The notes below the pieces were generated by a model. That model worked only from the letters and a program-made list of their open reading frames with translations, had not been told where the DNA came from and made no database searches. The translations under genes and the position numbers were made by a program. A DNA stretch of 64,000 nt, taken from NCBI RefSeq assembly GCF_001625305.1, contig NW_017803909.1:6914459-6978458 (forward strand). The letters are read 5' to 3'. Of the stretch, positions 12,207 through 23,764 are shown piece by piece (the first letter of the stretch is position 1; each line of letters starts with the position of its first letter). Source of the stretch: Branchiostoma belcheri (lineage: Eukaryota; Chordata; Leptocardii; Amphioxiformes; Branchiostomatidae).

Positions 12207-15200
12207 ATGGGGGCGGGTGGACAAGGTGATAGCACCGCGGCGAGCCCAATGATGGACCCGGGCAGCATAAATCATGCTGTACAAGACAACAGGAATGGAG
12301 GGAAGGGCTCCCCCGTGCGTCTGCAAAGACAGGTCACCCTGGCGAACGCCGTCGGCTTGATGGTGGGGAACATCCTCGGCTCGGGGATCTTCATCGCGCC
12401 GAAGGGTGTCCTCCTGTACACCGGTTCCACCGGCCTCTCCCTCATCGTCTGGGCTGTCAGCGGTGTGTTTTCTGCCCTGGGTGCCCTGTGTTACGCAGAG
12501 CTAGGCACCTCTATCTTAAAGTCAGGAGCTAGCTATGCCTACATCTTGGAAGCGTTCGGCCCGTTCCCGGCGTTTCTGCGGCTGTGGGTGTCGGTGCTGA
12601 TCGTGGACCCGACCGGCCAGGCGGTCATCGCGCTCACCTTCTCCTCCTACCTGGTCCAGCCGTTCTTCCCCGGGTGTGAGGTGCCGTACGGAGCCGTCAG
12701 ACTGCTCGCCATCGCTATCGTCTGTAAGTACGGACTTCACATCCAATAGGGCACACCAATTCAATTTGTTGGTTCTCGGATATTTTTTCCAGAAAAAATA
12801 TGAAGCGACAGGGCGAAAAAAATCCTATTATAGCCCCAAATGCTACAATAGGAACCATGAAGTCAACACAAAAGGCTGCAGCTGGGTTGATATTTAAACA
12901 ATGATGGAAAAACTGTAACAACGAGGAACGAAGAAAAGGACTTTCCTGAACTATTGGGGACAAAATATGAGCATATCTGATTTGATTCAGAACCAGAATC
13001 TTTGAAGATTCGGATCCGAAAAATGAAGAGGCGCATCCGAGAACCAACAAATTAAATTGGCGTGACCTCATTGGAACTACGTGTGTATGGTAACAATAAT
13101 TTTATACTTCACTGTGTACATTGTATATGTGGATGTATCTTTATCTTCCTGATAGAAAAAAAAACACCTGTACGGAAGATTTGGAGCCAACGTTTTTTTT
13201 TTTTAATTGATACGCAATACGGTATAAGAGTTTTGATTTTATTATTCCATCGCGCCATTTCCAGAAGTGGGTCAACCCCATCCCTTAGCCACGGAATACG
13301 CGAACCAGTTAGCCTCCATAGCATGCCAAAAAACTGTGAGTTTTGGGGGGTCTTCAGGGTCTTTAGGAGCTTTTATGTGCTATTTTGCTGATTGCATATA
13401 GACAACATAGCCGGCCTGGTTGAATTACCCCCGTTTAGAACTGGGCTAATCAGAAAACAGACGAAGACCACCAAACCCCCAGTTCTATAAGCCTGTTACG
13501 GAGGCTCCAAAACAGTAACGTTGCAGTCTTGCTGATGCAAGAAGTGTGTGTAAGCTCAACCCTCTCCAATACACCCTGTACCACATCTGTCACCACATGG
13601 GTCGACTTTTACATCAGCCTGTGGCCCAGGGAATCCCACTTCTTTCTCGAATAACACTTATACAGCAATTCTGCGGATCGGCTTATCAGAGATGTAGAGC
13701 AAAAGACCTTCACCGGAGCCACTTCCTTGATAAAGTCAAGGACAGAGCAAGTTCATTGATACATCGATATCTTCCTCACCACATACCTCCCTCCCCCCCT
13801 CCTCCAAAATTTATCTAATTGTCCGCATGTCAGCCTCTTTTGATATACACGACTGCCTGACTTGCTTATCGAGCGCAACAGCATGAGACAGGGTTTAGAC
13901 AGTGGCTTTTGAACTTCCCTTGTAGACTATATACCCATTTTCCTTCTTCAAACGCGGCTACATACATGTGCATGTATAACGTACGTTACTGTGCGTTTAA
14001 GCTGACTTGACAACCTCCGTGCATGTGTACTATTACAGTTATACATACCCTGCGTTGTGTTTAGGCCACACCAAGTAAATTTTATGGATGACGTCCGCGC
14101 GCGCATTGATTTTGGCCTGTTCCTAGAAAAAACCCCAAGAAATTCCGCTTCCTGTAACTATGACCAAAGAGTCACGACATTGCAGCAAATCGTCAGATTG
14201 ACGTGAAACCTGTAATGCGAAAACAGGACAGGGCGACAACTGCTGTTCCACCTGATTTATTGCCGTTTTGATGATGAATAAAAGACTTCTTGCTTGCTAC
14301 ACTGTGTCACCTCATTCAATTTGTGTCCTAACATTTGTCGTCTCTTAGTATATTTCTAATCTAGGAATCTTGTTTTTTAGGGCCCTTTTTGTTTTTTTTC
14401 GCCCTCTCGCATTAGATTTAGGGTCTCCAAAGGACGTCATCCATAAAATTTACTTGGTGTGGCCTTATAAATACCAATCAAACTGGTGATCTCCTCTCAA
14501 GTGCTTGCATACATTTGATAGCATCATTATCGCTAATCCGCGTAAGAGCTTCTTATAGCCTGTTGGTGTGGGCCAAAGGTCTAAGTTCAATCATGTGACA
14601 GGACACTTGCTGACTTAGCTGTACCATGCCATTGACAGTCTGACGAAACTACACTGACGCGTCATCTGTGGTCAACACGTGTCTGTCATGTGAGCTCGCC
14701 CTCGTGCCTAGTGGCTGTGGGGGGATTTTCCACCACGAGAGCATGGATTTCTGGTGTGGCTTGTAGCCCACAAGCCATTCATTCAATTCTGGAAAATATC
14801 CCCTGGGTTTTGCTGACGACGTCGACATTATTGTATGGTGTTGCCCACATGCCGCGATTGTCTATGTAAAATGCAATCTATCTGAAAGAAATAACAGTTT
14901 TCTTTCAGATAGATTGTATTCTAGATGACACATCTAACGTACAGCTTAATTAAGATACGTAACGTATGTTGTTCAAGAATTTATAACAACCTAATACGAG
15001 GAACTGACAAAACATGAGTGTGTTTCAAAAGCCTCTTCGAAAGAGGTACTGTACTAGTATTTTCCAAGATCGTCCAAGCTAACTGTCAGTTGTCAGGGCC
15101 TGCTAACTGTGATTGATAATCTGTGCTAACGGCGTGGGCGTGAGCATGGGAGGGAAGATGGGAGCGGAGTCTTGCCGCGGCCTGGCAGTATAATTGAAGA

Positions 15201-18200
15201 CACACGCCGGTATCTGACATGCCGTCTCTAACCACATCACAGTATGGTACGGTAGTGCCAGATGGGTGATGTGAATAATTTGATTGTCCATTAATTGGAC
15301 CAAATTACAGCCGCGTAAACATGGCAGTCGAAAGAGTAACAATTACTGTTTCGTACAGTTTTCTTTGGCTGAGTCAAAGTACTTTGTTAACGATTTGTCC
15401 GGTCACGGGACTGAGGAAAGATCAGCGAGTCGAGGATGTCAAGCCGGCGGATCACTGGGTCCCTGTACCCGGCGGAGGCTGGCGCCGTCTTGTACACAGC
15501 CTTACTGTTAACGGTTATCCCTGAGTCATAGCCTCAAAACCCTCTTCAGACATATATCCGGCAGGAATCGTGTGTGTGATGGCTATTTAAATCCCCCGTG
15601 TCGCCTAGTCGTTTAATGCAGAATAACACTAATTTTCTTCCATTAGGCCACAGCAAGTAATTTTTATGGATGACATCACCGCGAGCATTAATTTTCGCCT
15701 GATTTGGGGAAAAAAAAACAAGAAATCTTGTTGCCTTCTGACAGTGGTCAACATGCCGAAAATGGGCAAAAATGTCTGTTGCCATGCCGGAAGGTGGATG
15801 GCAGATAACTATGAAGAGAGGAGACAAGAAAAGGCTCTGATTTAATGTTTTGTTTCTTACTTTGATGCAGTGATATGTGATGTTGGCTGTGTATATGTGA
15901 TGTTCGCACTGAATCAAAACCATTTGTACCATGATTGAGTAAAAATTTAGTGCTGTGAGATCGATTGATTGCCTGGTTATATTTATAGATAATAAGTAAC
16001 ACGAAATATGATAGCACAGAGCACACATTTAGATATGAACAGCAGTAACATGACGTCTTACATTAAAGTTGATATTGATGCGTTTGTGTAATGTGTTATG
16101 TGCACGCACATGTGGTTTATTGACGTCATTGGCGTACGTGCATGTATTAAATCAAACATCATCATCAGCCACGTAGCTTTCATACTTCAACGGCAATGAG
16201 GCCTTTTCATATATATACATATTATACATTACGTAAATGAACGCCCACCAAGTGGGTTTACTTTGTACATGTATACGTTAGCCAAGTCGTTTAAAAAAGT
16301 ACCGATTGATATCCCCGTATGTAGTAGAGCTACAGCATCTCAATGACAGTTCTTAATGTTCCTTACGGCTTATATTCACAAAACTGTAATGTCTTTGATG
16401 TAGTTCAAAACCTTATTTACTGTACAGGTAGATTCTCGTAATTGATAGATCACCAACTTGTCTTGTTTATACTCATTTTTGTTTTACCCACTTTGTAATT
16501 ATGTATGTATTTTGTCATTGTGTTTTACTTTCCTTTTATGTTTTTAACGACGAGAAGGCGTCACAAAAGCAACTGTACATGCTTCTTGCCTAAAACTCAA
16601 TGAAAGTATGAGAATAAATAAACTTCCCGTACCAAACCCTATCGCGATCTCAGATGCCAAATTTCAAAAACCATTCTGTACAATTTGGGTGATTTTATAT
16701 TGTCCTGGCCTCCGTAGTTCTAGAACTGGGGGTTTGGTGGTCTTCGGCTGTTTTCTGATTGGCCCAGTTAAAAAAACGGGGGTAATTCAACCAGCTATGT
16801 TGTCTATATACAATGAGAAAATAGCACATAAAAGCTCTCAAAGACCATGAAGACTAGCCTGGGTACCATCCCCAGTAGTATATTCGCAAACTCTATAACT
16901 AGTTATAGAGTTTGCGAATATACTACTGGGGATGGTACCCAGGCTACATGAAGACCCCCGAACCCCCCTAGTTTTTGGCATGCTATGGAGGCTAATATTG
17001 TCCTCTTTTTGTCAAACTTTCTGTCGTATTCAGGCGTGCTGACGTTTGTTAACTGCGCCAACGTGCGGTGGGTGACGAGAGTGCAGGACGCGTTCGCCTA
17101 CGCCGGCGTGGCAGCCTGCGTCATGGTCATCATCTCAGGCGTCGTCAACGTCGTCATCACAGGTGGGAGTTTTAAAAAAAAAATTCATTCCAACATCTAA
17201 CCACAAGACGTGGTGACGGCACACTTAAGTTTTTTCAACTTATATAAATGCCGCCACCAACACAGGGGACAATACAATACTAATTTTTACCTGAGCGAAG
17301 TGCGGAAAGTCGTGTAAAGTGCCTTTCCCAAGAGCACAAGATCGGTGGCATGTCAGGACTCGAACCCGGGACCTCTTGGTTCCAAGTAGAGTACTCTGCC
17401 GTTACGCCACACGAATATTTAGCACAAGGTTCTGTCAACTTATTTTCATATTCACCAACGCAGAGGGCAATAGACAATACTAAATTTCTCCAGAATTAAG
17501 TGAGGAAAGTCGTACAAGTGCCTTTCTCAAGGGCACAAGATCGGGATGCATGGGCTTCTTTTCTGTCGTTGTTCTTGTTGCCTATATTTACATTTGGTCT
17601 ATTTACATTTTGTTCTACCCTTGACATGTTAGATAAAGTCAAGTACTTCATAGCGCCACTGTTCAAACATTGCCCTTATCGTATATGTGTGGTCTAGGAA
17701 GGGCCAAGTTCGCTGTGTAAACGTTGGCACATATGGTGTATTTAGAATTATAGCCTGTAAAGCTTCACAGCTGATATTTTCTATCGGATATAGGTAAAGG
17801 AATTTTATTGATACATTCATCTCCGAGTGTTTCTGTGCATCTTATCTTTTGAATGTGATTGTCGTTGTCTTTCTTAAACCCTTGATACCACGATGCCATC
17901 TTCGGGATGAGAAGGCTTGCCTGTAGTAATCCCGGTTTCGAACTTTACTCAAGTGTTGTACTTCAGACTCTCCCAATGTTTGTCTAACCGTGTCTTAAAC
18001 ACGTTCAATGTTTTTGAGTTGACTACGGACTGTGGCAGAGCATTCAGTACCCCCTCCACATTTCATGTTATTCTTTGATACATAACCTTTTAAAATTCCG
18101 ATTCCAGGAGATATGCACGTGTTCCAGAACCCTTTCAAAGGAACAAATCCTGACATGGGACGGGCGGCCTTAGCCCTGTATCCCGGTCTGTACGCCTTTG

Positions 18201-19301
18201 CCGGATGGTAAGAAGTAACGTATACATGTATCGTTAAAATCTTTGACTCCACCGTTTAAACCTTGAACGTTGAACGTGGACATCACTATTTAATTGAAGC
18301 CGTGTGATTATGTTTGTGAGAAGATGTGTATCTGCTTTAACTAGTCAACCCTTGCGAAATTTTGCAACACCATGCTTTTATCACTACGGAATGGCATTTT
18401 GTTTTCATGGATTCTTTATTGATTCTTTATTGATTCGAAAGACTTTCGTATGGTCCACTACAACAAAGATCGAACAAAGCTAAATAAAAAGTAGACTTTT
18501 ATTCCAACACAAAGATTAAACAGAGATCAAATTTTCAACGACCACTGTCACCTTCAATGACCAATCACTTCAAAACGCAAAGCGAGGAGTGATTGGTCAT
18601 CAACTACAAGTATCCTGATGAAGGTGACAGTGGTCGTTGATAATTTGATCTCTATATATAGCTCTGTTTAATCTTTGTGCTGGAATAAAGTAAAACTTTT
18701 ATATGATTACTACCAGCACAGATGAACTTTCATGACAAGCTAAGTACATGTCATCCTACTTACAGAATATATGTTAGTTTCGACATTTTACGCGACCCTT
18801 TGTCTACCCCCCAGGGACATGTTGAACTTCATCACGGAGGAGATAAAAAACCCGCATAAGAACCTGCCGCGGGCCATCTGGATCTCCATGCCGATCGTGA
18901 CGGTCCTGTACATCCTCATCAACCTCGCCATGTACTCCGTCCTGTCCGCACAGCAGGTCCTGGAGTCCGAGGCTGTGGCCGTGGTGCGTTCTGTCAATAT
19001 TACACAATTACTAAAATGCGAGAGGAAGTCAAAAGCACCTGTGTTTACTAGACGTTTACATGCATCTACATGTACATTGTCTACGATTTTAGTATGAAGG
19101 GTCATCTCTGCCGGTATAATACATTATGACGAAAAGGCTAAATTTAAGCTTGATATCCAACAGAAAGCTGAAGGAGTTATCCGAAAATTTTGGCCCTCAA
19201 ATTCCCAATTGACTTGGTATTGGACATAAAGTTTAGTCTTTTCGTCATATTGTCATATTGTATAGGTCCGTGATTATTAACCTGTATCATATGTGTGTGC
19301 T

Positions 19302-19353
<52 letters not shown>

Positions 19354-22300
19354 AAATTTCAAAAGGTTTGTGTGTTTTACTGTCTTTCAAGTCATACGTT
19401 TACATAATGGCTGGTATTCAACCCATAGGCGAAGTCATAGGTCATACAAATGCAATTTTCATTTGTCAATGGTCACCACCCAATGGGAAAAGACCTTATC
19501 TGCGCAGTATGAGGCCTTCGGGTCAGAAAGGGTGCCTGAATGAAACGTAACGCCGATATGAGGTATGTGTTATGTAGAAACGTTCTGACACCTCTCCACC
19601 CGCCACAGACCTATGCAGAAAAAGCGATGGGCGTGGTCAGCTGGACGATACCCATCCTCGTTGCCATGACGACCATTGGAGGGATCAATGCATACATCCT
19701 GGCAGTGTCAAGGTAGGACTGGCCCACAAACGTCTAATTTCATCAACGTTGCAACTGGACTCACCAAATCGCTTTCTCGTCCTTAATTCTTTAAAAGCTT
19801 TCCAATGTACGTTATCGCTGATGTCGTTATGTTGTTGATTGTGCACTCTCTATGTATCATTTATTACCTTCACCAAGAAGGTTATGTTTTCAGTAGCGTT
19901 TGTCCGTCTGTCTGTGAACATCATGAATCTCGATATGCATCGTCATGAAACTTTGTAGGTGTGTAGGTCTTGATGAGACCTAGAAATGATTAGATTTTGG
20001 GCCTCTTAACAGCTTTTGTTGGTACTGCAGCAGAACTTCCGGTCTTAAAATCTCTTGATCTGAACATGTTAGGGTTACGAATTTTGGATGGTAGATAGCT
20101 GTTTGGCTAGGGAAGCAGTGATATGAGTTTTTGCCCCCTAGCGGCTTGTTCTGGAACTGCAGGAAAAATATTCGAAGGAGGATAAGTCAAGAACCGGTCG
20201 ACGGATTGTCATGATTTTGGTATGTTGTTTCTTTTCAGATTGTACTTTGTGGGATCTCGGGAGGGCCATCTACCCCAGGTGCTGTCCATGATCAACATTT
20301 GGACCTTGACTCCCGCCCCAGCAGTTCTTTTTAACGTAAAGAATGTTTCCTGCCCTTCATACATTATCTATGTATACATTGTGTCGCTAGTTTGATCCAA
20401 TTTAAAAACTGGGTCAATGCGCAGATGGCTGTGTATAGACTTCTAAGCCTTTTCGAAAGAAGCTATCATGAAGATCAAAAGGCTAGACGTTCAAGCCAAC
20501 CGGAAGCTGCAGTAGAAGGGTCCATTCCGTGAACAAGGCTGACGGAGTGGGCCGAAAATTTGGGTACGTCTTAGTGTTGGCTTGAACGATTAGCCCTTTT
20601 GGTCATGATGAAGTATACCAACACAGATGAACTTTCATGCTAAGCTATCCTGCATCCTTTCGGCTACAATTACATGTACATCTTATTACAATTATGGCCA
20701 TTCAGTGTTCACTAATCACTATAGCTATGTACAAACACAGACTTTAAAACTTACAAAAGTACCTAGATCATTTTACAGGTCTCTCCCTCTCTCTCTCGCC
20801 CTTTCTCTCCCTCTCTCTCTCTCTCTGTGCGTGTGTTTGTGTGTGTGTGTCAGATACATGTAAAACGTTATGCTAGTATATGGGATTTGCACATTTCTCC
20901 GGTTGTCTGACGACTTCCCTCCCTGTACAGGGGTTCCTGGTCTGTTGCTACCTCATCTCGGATGACGTGTTGACGCTGATTAACTACTTCAGCTTCATGT
21001 ACTGGATCGGGGTGGGGCTGTCTATCGCCGCCCTGCTGTACCTCAGATGGAGACAGCCTGACATGCACAGACCCATCAAGGTGTGTGTCAGCATAATCTT
21101 TATTGAAAGAAAGACCTTTGTACATTTTTGCTCATTGAGAACTAAGTACAGGTCACGGCAAATACTAGTAGCGACGGTAGACTGAAATATATCTATAGTA
21201 AAACTACATATGTACAGGTTCTGCTTCTTCTCGCTTCTTAAGACACTTGTAATTGTAAGAACAGATTGAGCTTATAGTACGAGGATTATCGAGTTTTATG
21301 AGGAATGTGAATTTTTCTTTTCTACCTAAAAATCTAAACTAGGGAAATAATCTTGTATATAATTGAAGAGAATCCTTCTCAATAAATACATTCCATTGCA
21401 CGTTATTCTGTATTTTACTATCATTGCACATGTTTATGAAGGTTACCGGCTGGAAAACAGCCAAGACGCGGACTCCCGTTAACTATATCGAGTGCCTGTC
21501 TGTACAAATGCGGGACTTTCAATGGTAACAGACATATTTGTCATGACGAAAAGAAAGAAAAAAGATTATATTTGGCAGGAACGCCTTCAGTGCAAAACTC
21601 TAAGGACCTTGTTCAACGTTTCTTAAAGGCTCGAGTTTTGTCATCAAAGAAATCTCAAACAAATATTAAAATTTTTTTGATGGCACAACTCAAGGCGTTT
21701 TAAGGCCGAAAGTTGCTACAATTTACAAAGACTGTCTTCTTATTCCAGGTCCACCTGGCTCTCCCGGTGTTGTTCCTGATGGCCAGTTTGTTTCTGGTTA
21801 TCGTGCCGTTCTACTCAGCGTTCCGGGACTCGGTGATCGGGTGCGCCATCTTCCTGTCCGGCGTTCCCGTGTACTACATCGGCGTGCACAGAAAGGTCCA
21901 CCCCGCATGGCTACACAACATTGCAGGTGAGACGTACTGTATCTGCTTTAAACACAGTGACGAACCCTAACTTAGAATATGGTTCGTTGCTACTCTCCAA
22001 TCAGAGGTTGTGGGGGAATGATCGTTAGCTTTTTATATATGGCCGTTTTTTTGTCGCTATCCCCACCGTCGGTGGCCGGCGACCTTCTCTGGCTAATGGA
22101 TACTGCCTTGCCACCGAAAGGGATCTGCTTGGAGATTATTTCGTTGCAATTATTTGCTGTTAGCTGCTGTTAACTATGAGAAATGTATATTTTAATGTCA
22201 TTATTAAAAGATGGACATACAATCTCTGTCCTTGGTGCTGAAAAGGTATCAAGAGGTTTGAACTTCCACCGAGATTTCCACCTTTGCCCTTGCTTTCTTA

Positions 22301-22705
22301 CAAATTGTGTGATACCCCTGAAATATTCTATTTTTCTCAATACAAGTCCTTCTTTTCTCCCACAAAATTTAACTCACCATTTCAAACGTTCAATGCCGAT
22401 GTCTGAATGTTTAGACATAACACGTTACGTCATCCGTATGACCCAAATAGGCCTGTTTTTAAAGCTAAAGACATTTCATATTGTCTTTCAAGTTTGTTGT
22501 GTTGTTGCTAGTACCCCTTGTGGAAAAAGGTCCTGATACAAACATATCTAAAGACGGTCAGGAAATGCAACAACTTCCGATCCCTTTTCTTCCAGATGGC
22601 ATCACAAGAAGAGTGCAGAAACTCCTGCTGTGTGTTCCTCAGGAGGCAGAAGATACCGTCTTACAGAACGACGAAGAAAGACAGGAGACAGAGAAGATGG
22701 CTTGA
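12207..22705 (+). CDS. SLC7A6/7-like: SLC7A6/7-like (y+LAT/LAT) amino-acid transporter light chain, paralogue 1, 517 aa
   Basis: Nine in-frame exons: 12207-12723, 17034-17162, 18108-18207, 18815-18983, 19609-19712, 20239-20335, 20931-21080, 21749-21926, 22596-22705 (1554 nt). The product is an APC-superfamily 12-helix membrane transporter. The substrate motif GSGIF is at residues 58-62, [23 protein letters not shown] follows, and Cys157 in [12 protein letters not shown] matches the cysteine that makes the disulfide with the SLC3A2 heavy chain. [16 protein letters not shown] and [16 protein letters not shown] are family hallmarks. Known relatives exchange cationic and large neutral amino acids at the plasma membrane. 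Similarity is highest to y+LAT, but the block [12 protein letters not shown] departs from the y+LAT consensus kept in paralogue 2, so transport specificity may differ. The 4.3-kb first intron is packed with MITEs. Substrate class is inferred. Confidence 0.92.
12749..13067. mobile_element. Harbinger-type MITE, family B copy 1
   Basis: Inverted ends CACACCAATTCAATTTGTTGG and CCAACAAATTAAATTGGCGTG with the internal GGTTCTCGG/CCGAGAACC arms. The target duplication is eroded in this copy. It begins only 25 bp past the SLC7A exon 1 splice donor. Confidence 0.85.
13310..13506. mobile_element. Foldback element, family G copy 1
   Basis: It starts TAGCCTCCATAGCATGCC and ends ACGGAGGCT. Its interior is the reverse complement of the element at 16706-16994 (shared GGGGGTTTGGTGGTCTTCG, AAACGGGGGTAATTCAACC). 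The two copies therefore form an inverted pair 3.2 kb apart inside the same intron. Confidence 0.8.
14064..14464. mobile_element. Harbinger-type MITE, family A copy 3
   Basis: GGCCACACCAAGTAA...TTACTTGGTGTGGCC with TTA on both sides (14061-14063, 14465-14467). Both ends share the C-to-C change (ACACC rather than ACAGC), so the two arms have co-varied. Confidence 0.9.
14871..14923. other. Short near-perfect hairpin
   Basis: AATGCAATCTATCTGAAAGAA and TTCTTTCAGATAGATTGTATT can pair over about 22 bp with a loop of under 10 nt. The size is compatible with a small foldback element or a pre-miRNA-like hairpin. No target duplication is evident. Function unknown. Confidence 0.5.
15646..15945. mobile_element. 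Harbinger-type MITE, family A copy 4, right end missing
   Basis: The left end GGCCACAGCAAGTAATTTT is preceded by TTA. The interior follows copy 2 (8659-9069) closely up to about 15945, then similarity stops before the right inverted repeat. The open frames on the minus strand here are chance frames in the repeat. Confidence 0.8.
16706..16994. mobile_element. Foldback element, family G copy 2, with nested insertion
   Basis: It is flanked by a perfect 9-bp target duplication ATATTGTCC (16697-16705 and 16995-17003). It ends GGAGGCTA and is interrupted at 16855-16946 by a second, palindromic element. Its right duplication ends 30 bp before the SLC7A exon 2 boundary, within the likely branch-point/polypyrimidine zone. 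Confidence 0.9.
16855..16946. mobile_element. Perfect 92-bp palindrome with 9-bp target duplication
   Basis: The sequence from TAGCCTGGGTACC to GGTACCCAGGCTA is an exact palindrome with no spacer, centred on AACTAGTT. CATGAAGAC flanks it on both sides (16846-16854, 16947-16955). This marks a recent insertion of a minimal Mutator-like foldback element into family G copy 2. Confidence 0.95.
17190..17415 (-). mobile_element. tRNA-derived SINE, copy 2
   Basis: Same family as 11110-11372, in the same orientation. Box B reads GGGTTCGAGTCC on the minus strand, and the body and 3' end (CACCACGTCTTGTGGTT) are conserved. It lies just after SLC7A exon 2. Confidence 0.85.
17420..17545 (-). mobile_element. 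Partial tRNA-derived SINE, copy 3
   Basis: It holds the SINE body only (GAGGAAAGTCGTACAAGTGCC region and CAAGGGCACAAGATCGG), diverged and lacking the tRNA-like head. It is a head-to-tail neighbour of copy 2. Confidence 0.6.
18489..18695. mobile_element. Inverted (foldback) Penelope-like remnant with hammerhead motifs
   Basis: Left arm ACTTTTATTCCAACACAAAG and right arm CTTTGTGCTGGAATAAAGT enclose two inverted copies of a hammerhead-like unit. The plus copy keeps CTGATGA, the minus copy keeps the GAAA box. Inverted arrangement of terminal repeats is common for Penelope-like elements. No coding remnant was seen. Confidence 0.65.
18612..18649 (+). ncRNA. Hammerhead-ribozyme-like motif (decayed GAAA box)
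   Basis: Helix I ATC/GAT (18612-18614 with 18647-18649) and core CTGATGA (18615-18621). Helix II GTGAC/GTCGT includes two wobble pairs. The GAAA box has become GATAA at 18639-18643. The inverted partner at about 18533 keeps GAAAATTT. As on the other copies there is one extra nucleotide between the core and helix II. Confidence 0.5.
19115..19247. repeat. Foldback repeat in SLC7A intron 4
   Basis: TGACGAAAAGGCTAAATTT and TTTAGTCTTTTCGTCA form arms around a segment with GCTGAAGGAG...TCCGAAAATTTTGG. It is related to 20455-20613. The CTGA-stem-GAAA layout recalls the hammerhead units but the core does not fit well. Confidence 0.6.
19305..19351. repeat. (TG)n microsatellite
   Basis: Uninterrupted GT dinucleotides in SLC7A intron 4. 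Confidence 0.95.
20455..20613. repeat. Foldback repeat in SLC7A intron 6
   Basis: ATCAAAAGGCTAGACGTTC and GAACGATTAGCCCTTTTGGT arms, with GGCTGACGGAGTGGGCCGAA inside. Same family as 19115-19247. Confidence 0.6.
20779..20852. repeat. (CT)n(GT)n microsatellite
   Basis: CT-rich tract followed by GTGTGT, immediately upstream of the exon 7 acceptor region of SLC7A paralogue 1. Confidence 0.9.
21990..22139. mobile_element. Foldback MITE, family C copy 2
   Basis: TACTCTCCAATCAGAGG...CTGCTTGGAGATTA, flanked by GTTCGTTGC and TTTCGTTGC (9-bp duplication, one mismatch). It lies in the last intron of SLC7A paralogue 1. Internally it matches 38746-38850. Confidence 0.85.
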
Positions 22706-22964
22706 GAAGAAAAGTGTCCCCCACCTACTACTGTCTTGTCAAGTTGACCATACAAAATTTCGGGAAATTGAATTAATTTTTTATGCCATTATGAACGTTT
22801 GGGTGTGTACATGTGGTTAGGTTTTTCTCTACATTTCTCCCCCTCGACCTTTTCCTTGAATGGTGAAAGTGAACCAGGGAAGCTTACTAAAGAGCCAATC
22901 TTCCTCTAACGTTGATAGGAAAGTACATGTATGTACAGTATATTGTTCATTGTACTGTGGAAAT

Positions 22965-23135
22965 TCTGCTAGCTCTATTTGACAAGCATTGTGAACAGTG
23001 GGTCACTCCAAGGGCTGCAACACTTTGCAGTAGTGTGCATGTTGGGTGAGCAAAAGTCGGCAATCGAAATCCCAAATTGGCCAAGAGGTAGGATCATTAA
23101 CCACTGTACAACGAGCGCACAAAAAATGACTTGGT
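22965..23135 (-). mobile_element. Decayed tRNA-derived SINE, second family
   Basis: It resembles 55770-55915 over the CTAGCTCTATTTGACAAG and GTAGTGTGCATGTTGGG parts. Box B is degenerate (GGGATTTCGATTGCC on the minus strand). Confidence 0.5.
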
Positions 23136-23242
23136 GCCCTTCTGCTAAGTCCTAAGGATTTGTTACTACATGTCTGTCCATAATCTACCAAAATCTACCG
23201 TCACACTTCAAAGAAGCCATGTGACAAGCCTCACTGGGTCAG

Positions 23243-23283
23243 TCTACTGAGGATGACCAGAGTGACTGGTCGAAAGCTCTAGG
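23243..23283 (+). ncRNA. Hammerhead-ribozyme-like motif, all core boxes present
   Basis: Helix I is TCTA/TAGG (23243-23246 with 23280-23283). The core is CTGAGGA (23247-23253), a valid CUGANGA. Helix II is GACCAG/CTGGTC, six perfect pairs with a 5-nt loop (23255-23260, 23266-23271). GAAA lies at 23272-23275, then G and the NUH cleavage triplet CTC (23277-23279). A minimal helix III (AG/CU) suggests a dimeric hammerhead as reported in Penelope-like elements. One extra T sits between core and helix II. Confidence 0.65.
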
Positions 23284-23764
23284 TGACAGAATTTTTTGTT
23301 TTGGATCGAAAGTTATAACAAAATCTCAGGATGTGCCAAATACAAACATCACATCTTATGCAAAGTAAAAAAAAGAGTAACTATATACAAGATGTTGCAA
23401 AGTTTTCATAAAATAACTGTATATTTTTTAACAGAAAAAAGGCCTGACAAGCAATATATGATCTCTATGTCATTTGTTCGGCTTTGTCAATTGCAAGTTT
23501 GACTTAAATGTGGCAGGTTTCCATGCTGAAAACATTCTACAGTTAAGCATTGTTGTCTTGTATTCCTTGATTTGTGAAGATAAAGGTGTAAAGCTATGTG
23601 AAAAAGAAACTAAAGCTGAAACCAAGTGGAGACAGATGACTAATGGATGGATACTAGTATATCAACTGCTATGCAGAAGCAAAATGTCAAAATGGCATTG
23701 TGATGATTTGCCATGCCAACACTATTAATGTAACTGACTCTGTGAGAAGAGTATTGCGCTACCT

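Noticed and set aside
15546-16028. 160-codon open frame on minus
   Set aside because: It lies across a truncated MITE copy and its flank, with no domain and no splice support.
19869-20232. Possible dispersed repeat (CACCAAGAAGGTTATGTTTT) in SLC7A intron 5
   Set aside because: It looks familiar as a repeat type in marine animals, but no second copy exists in the window to support it.
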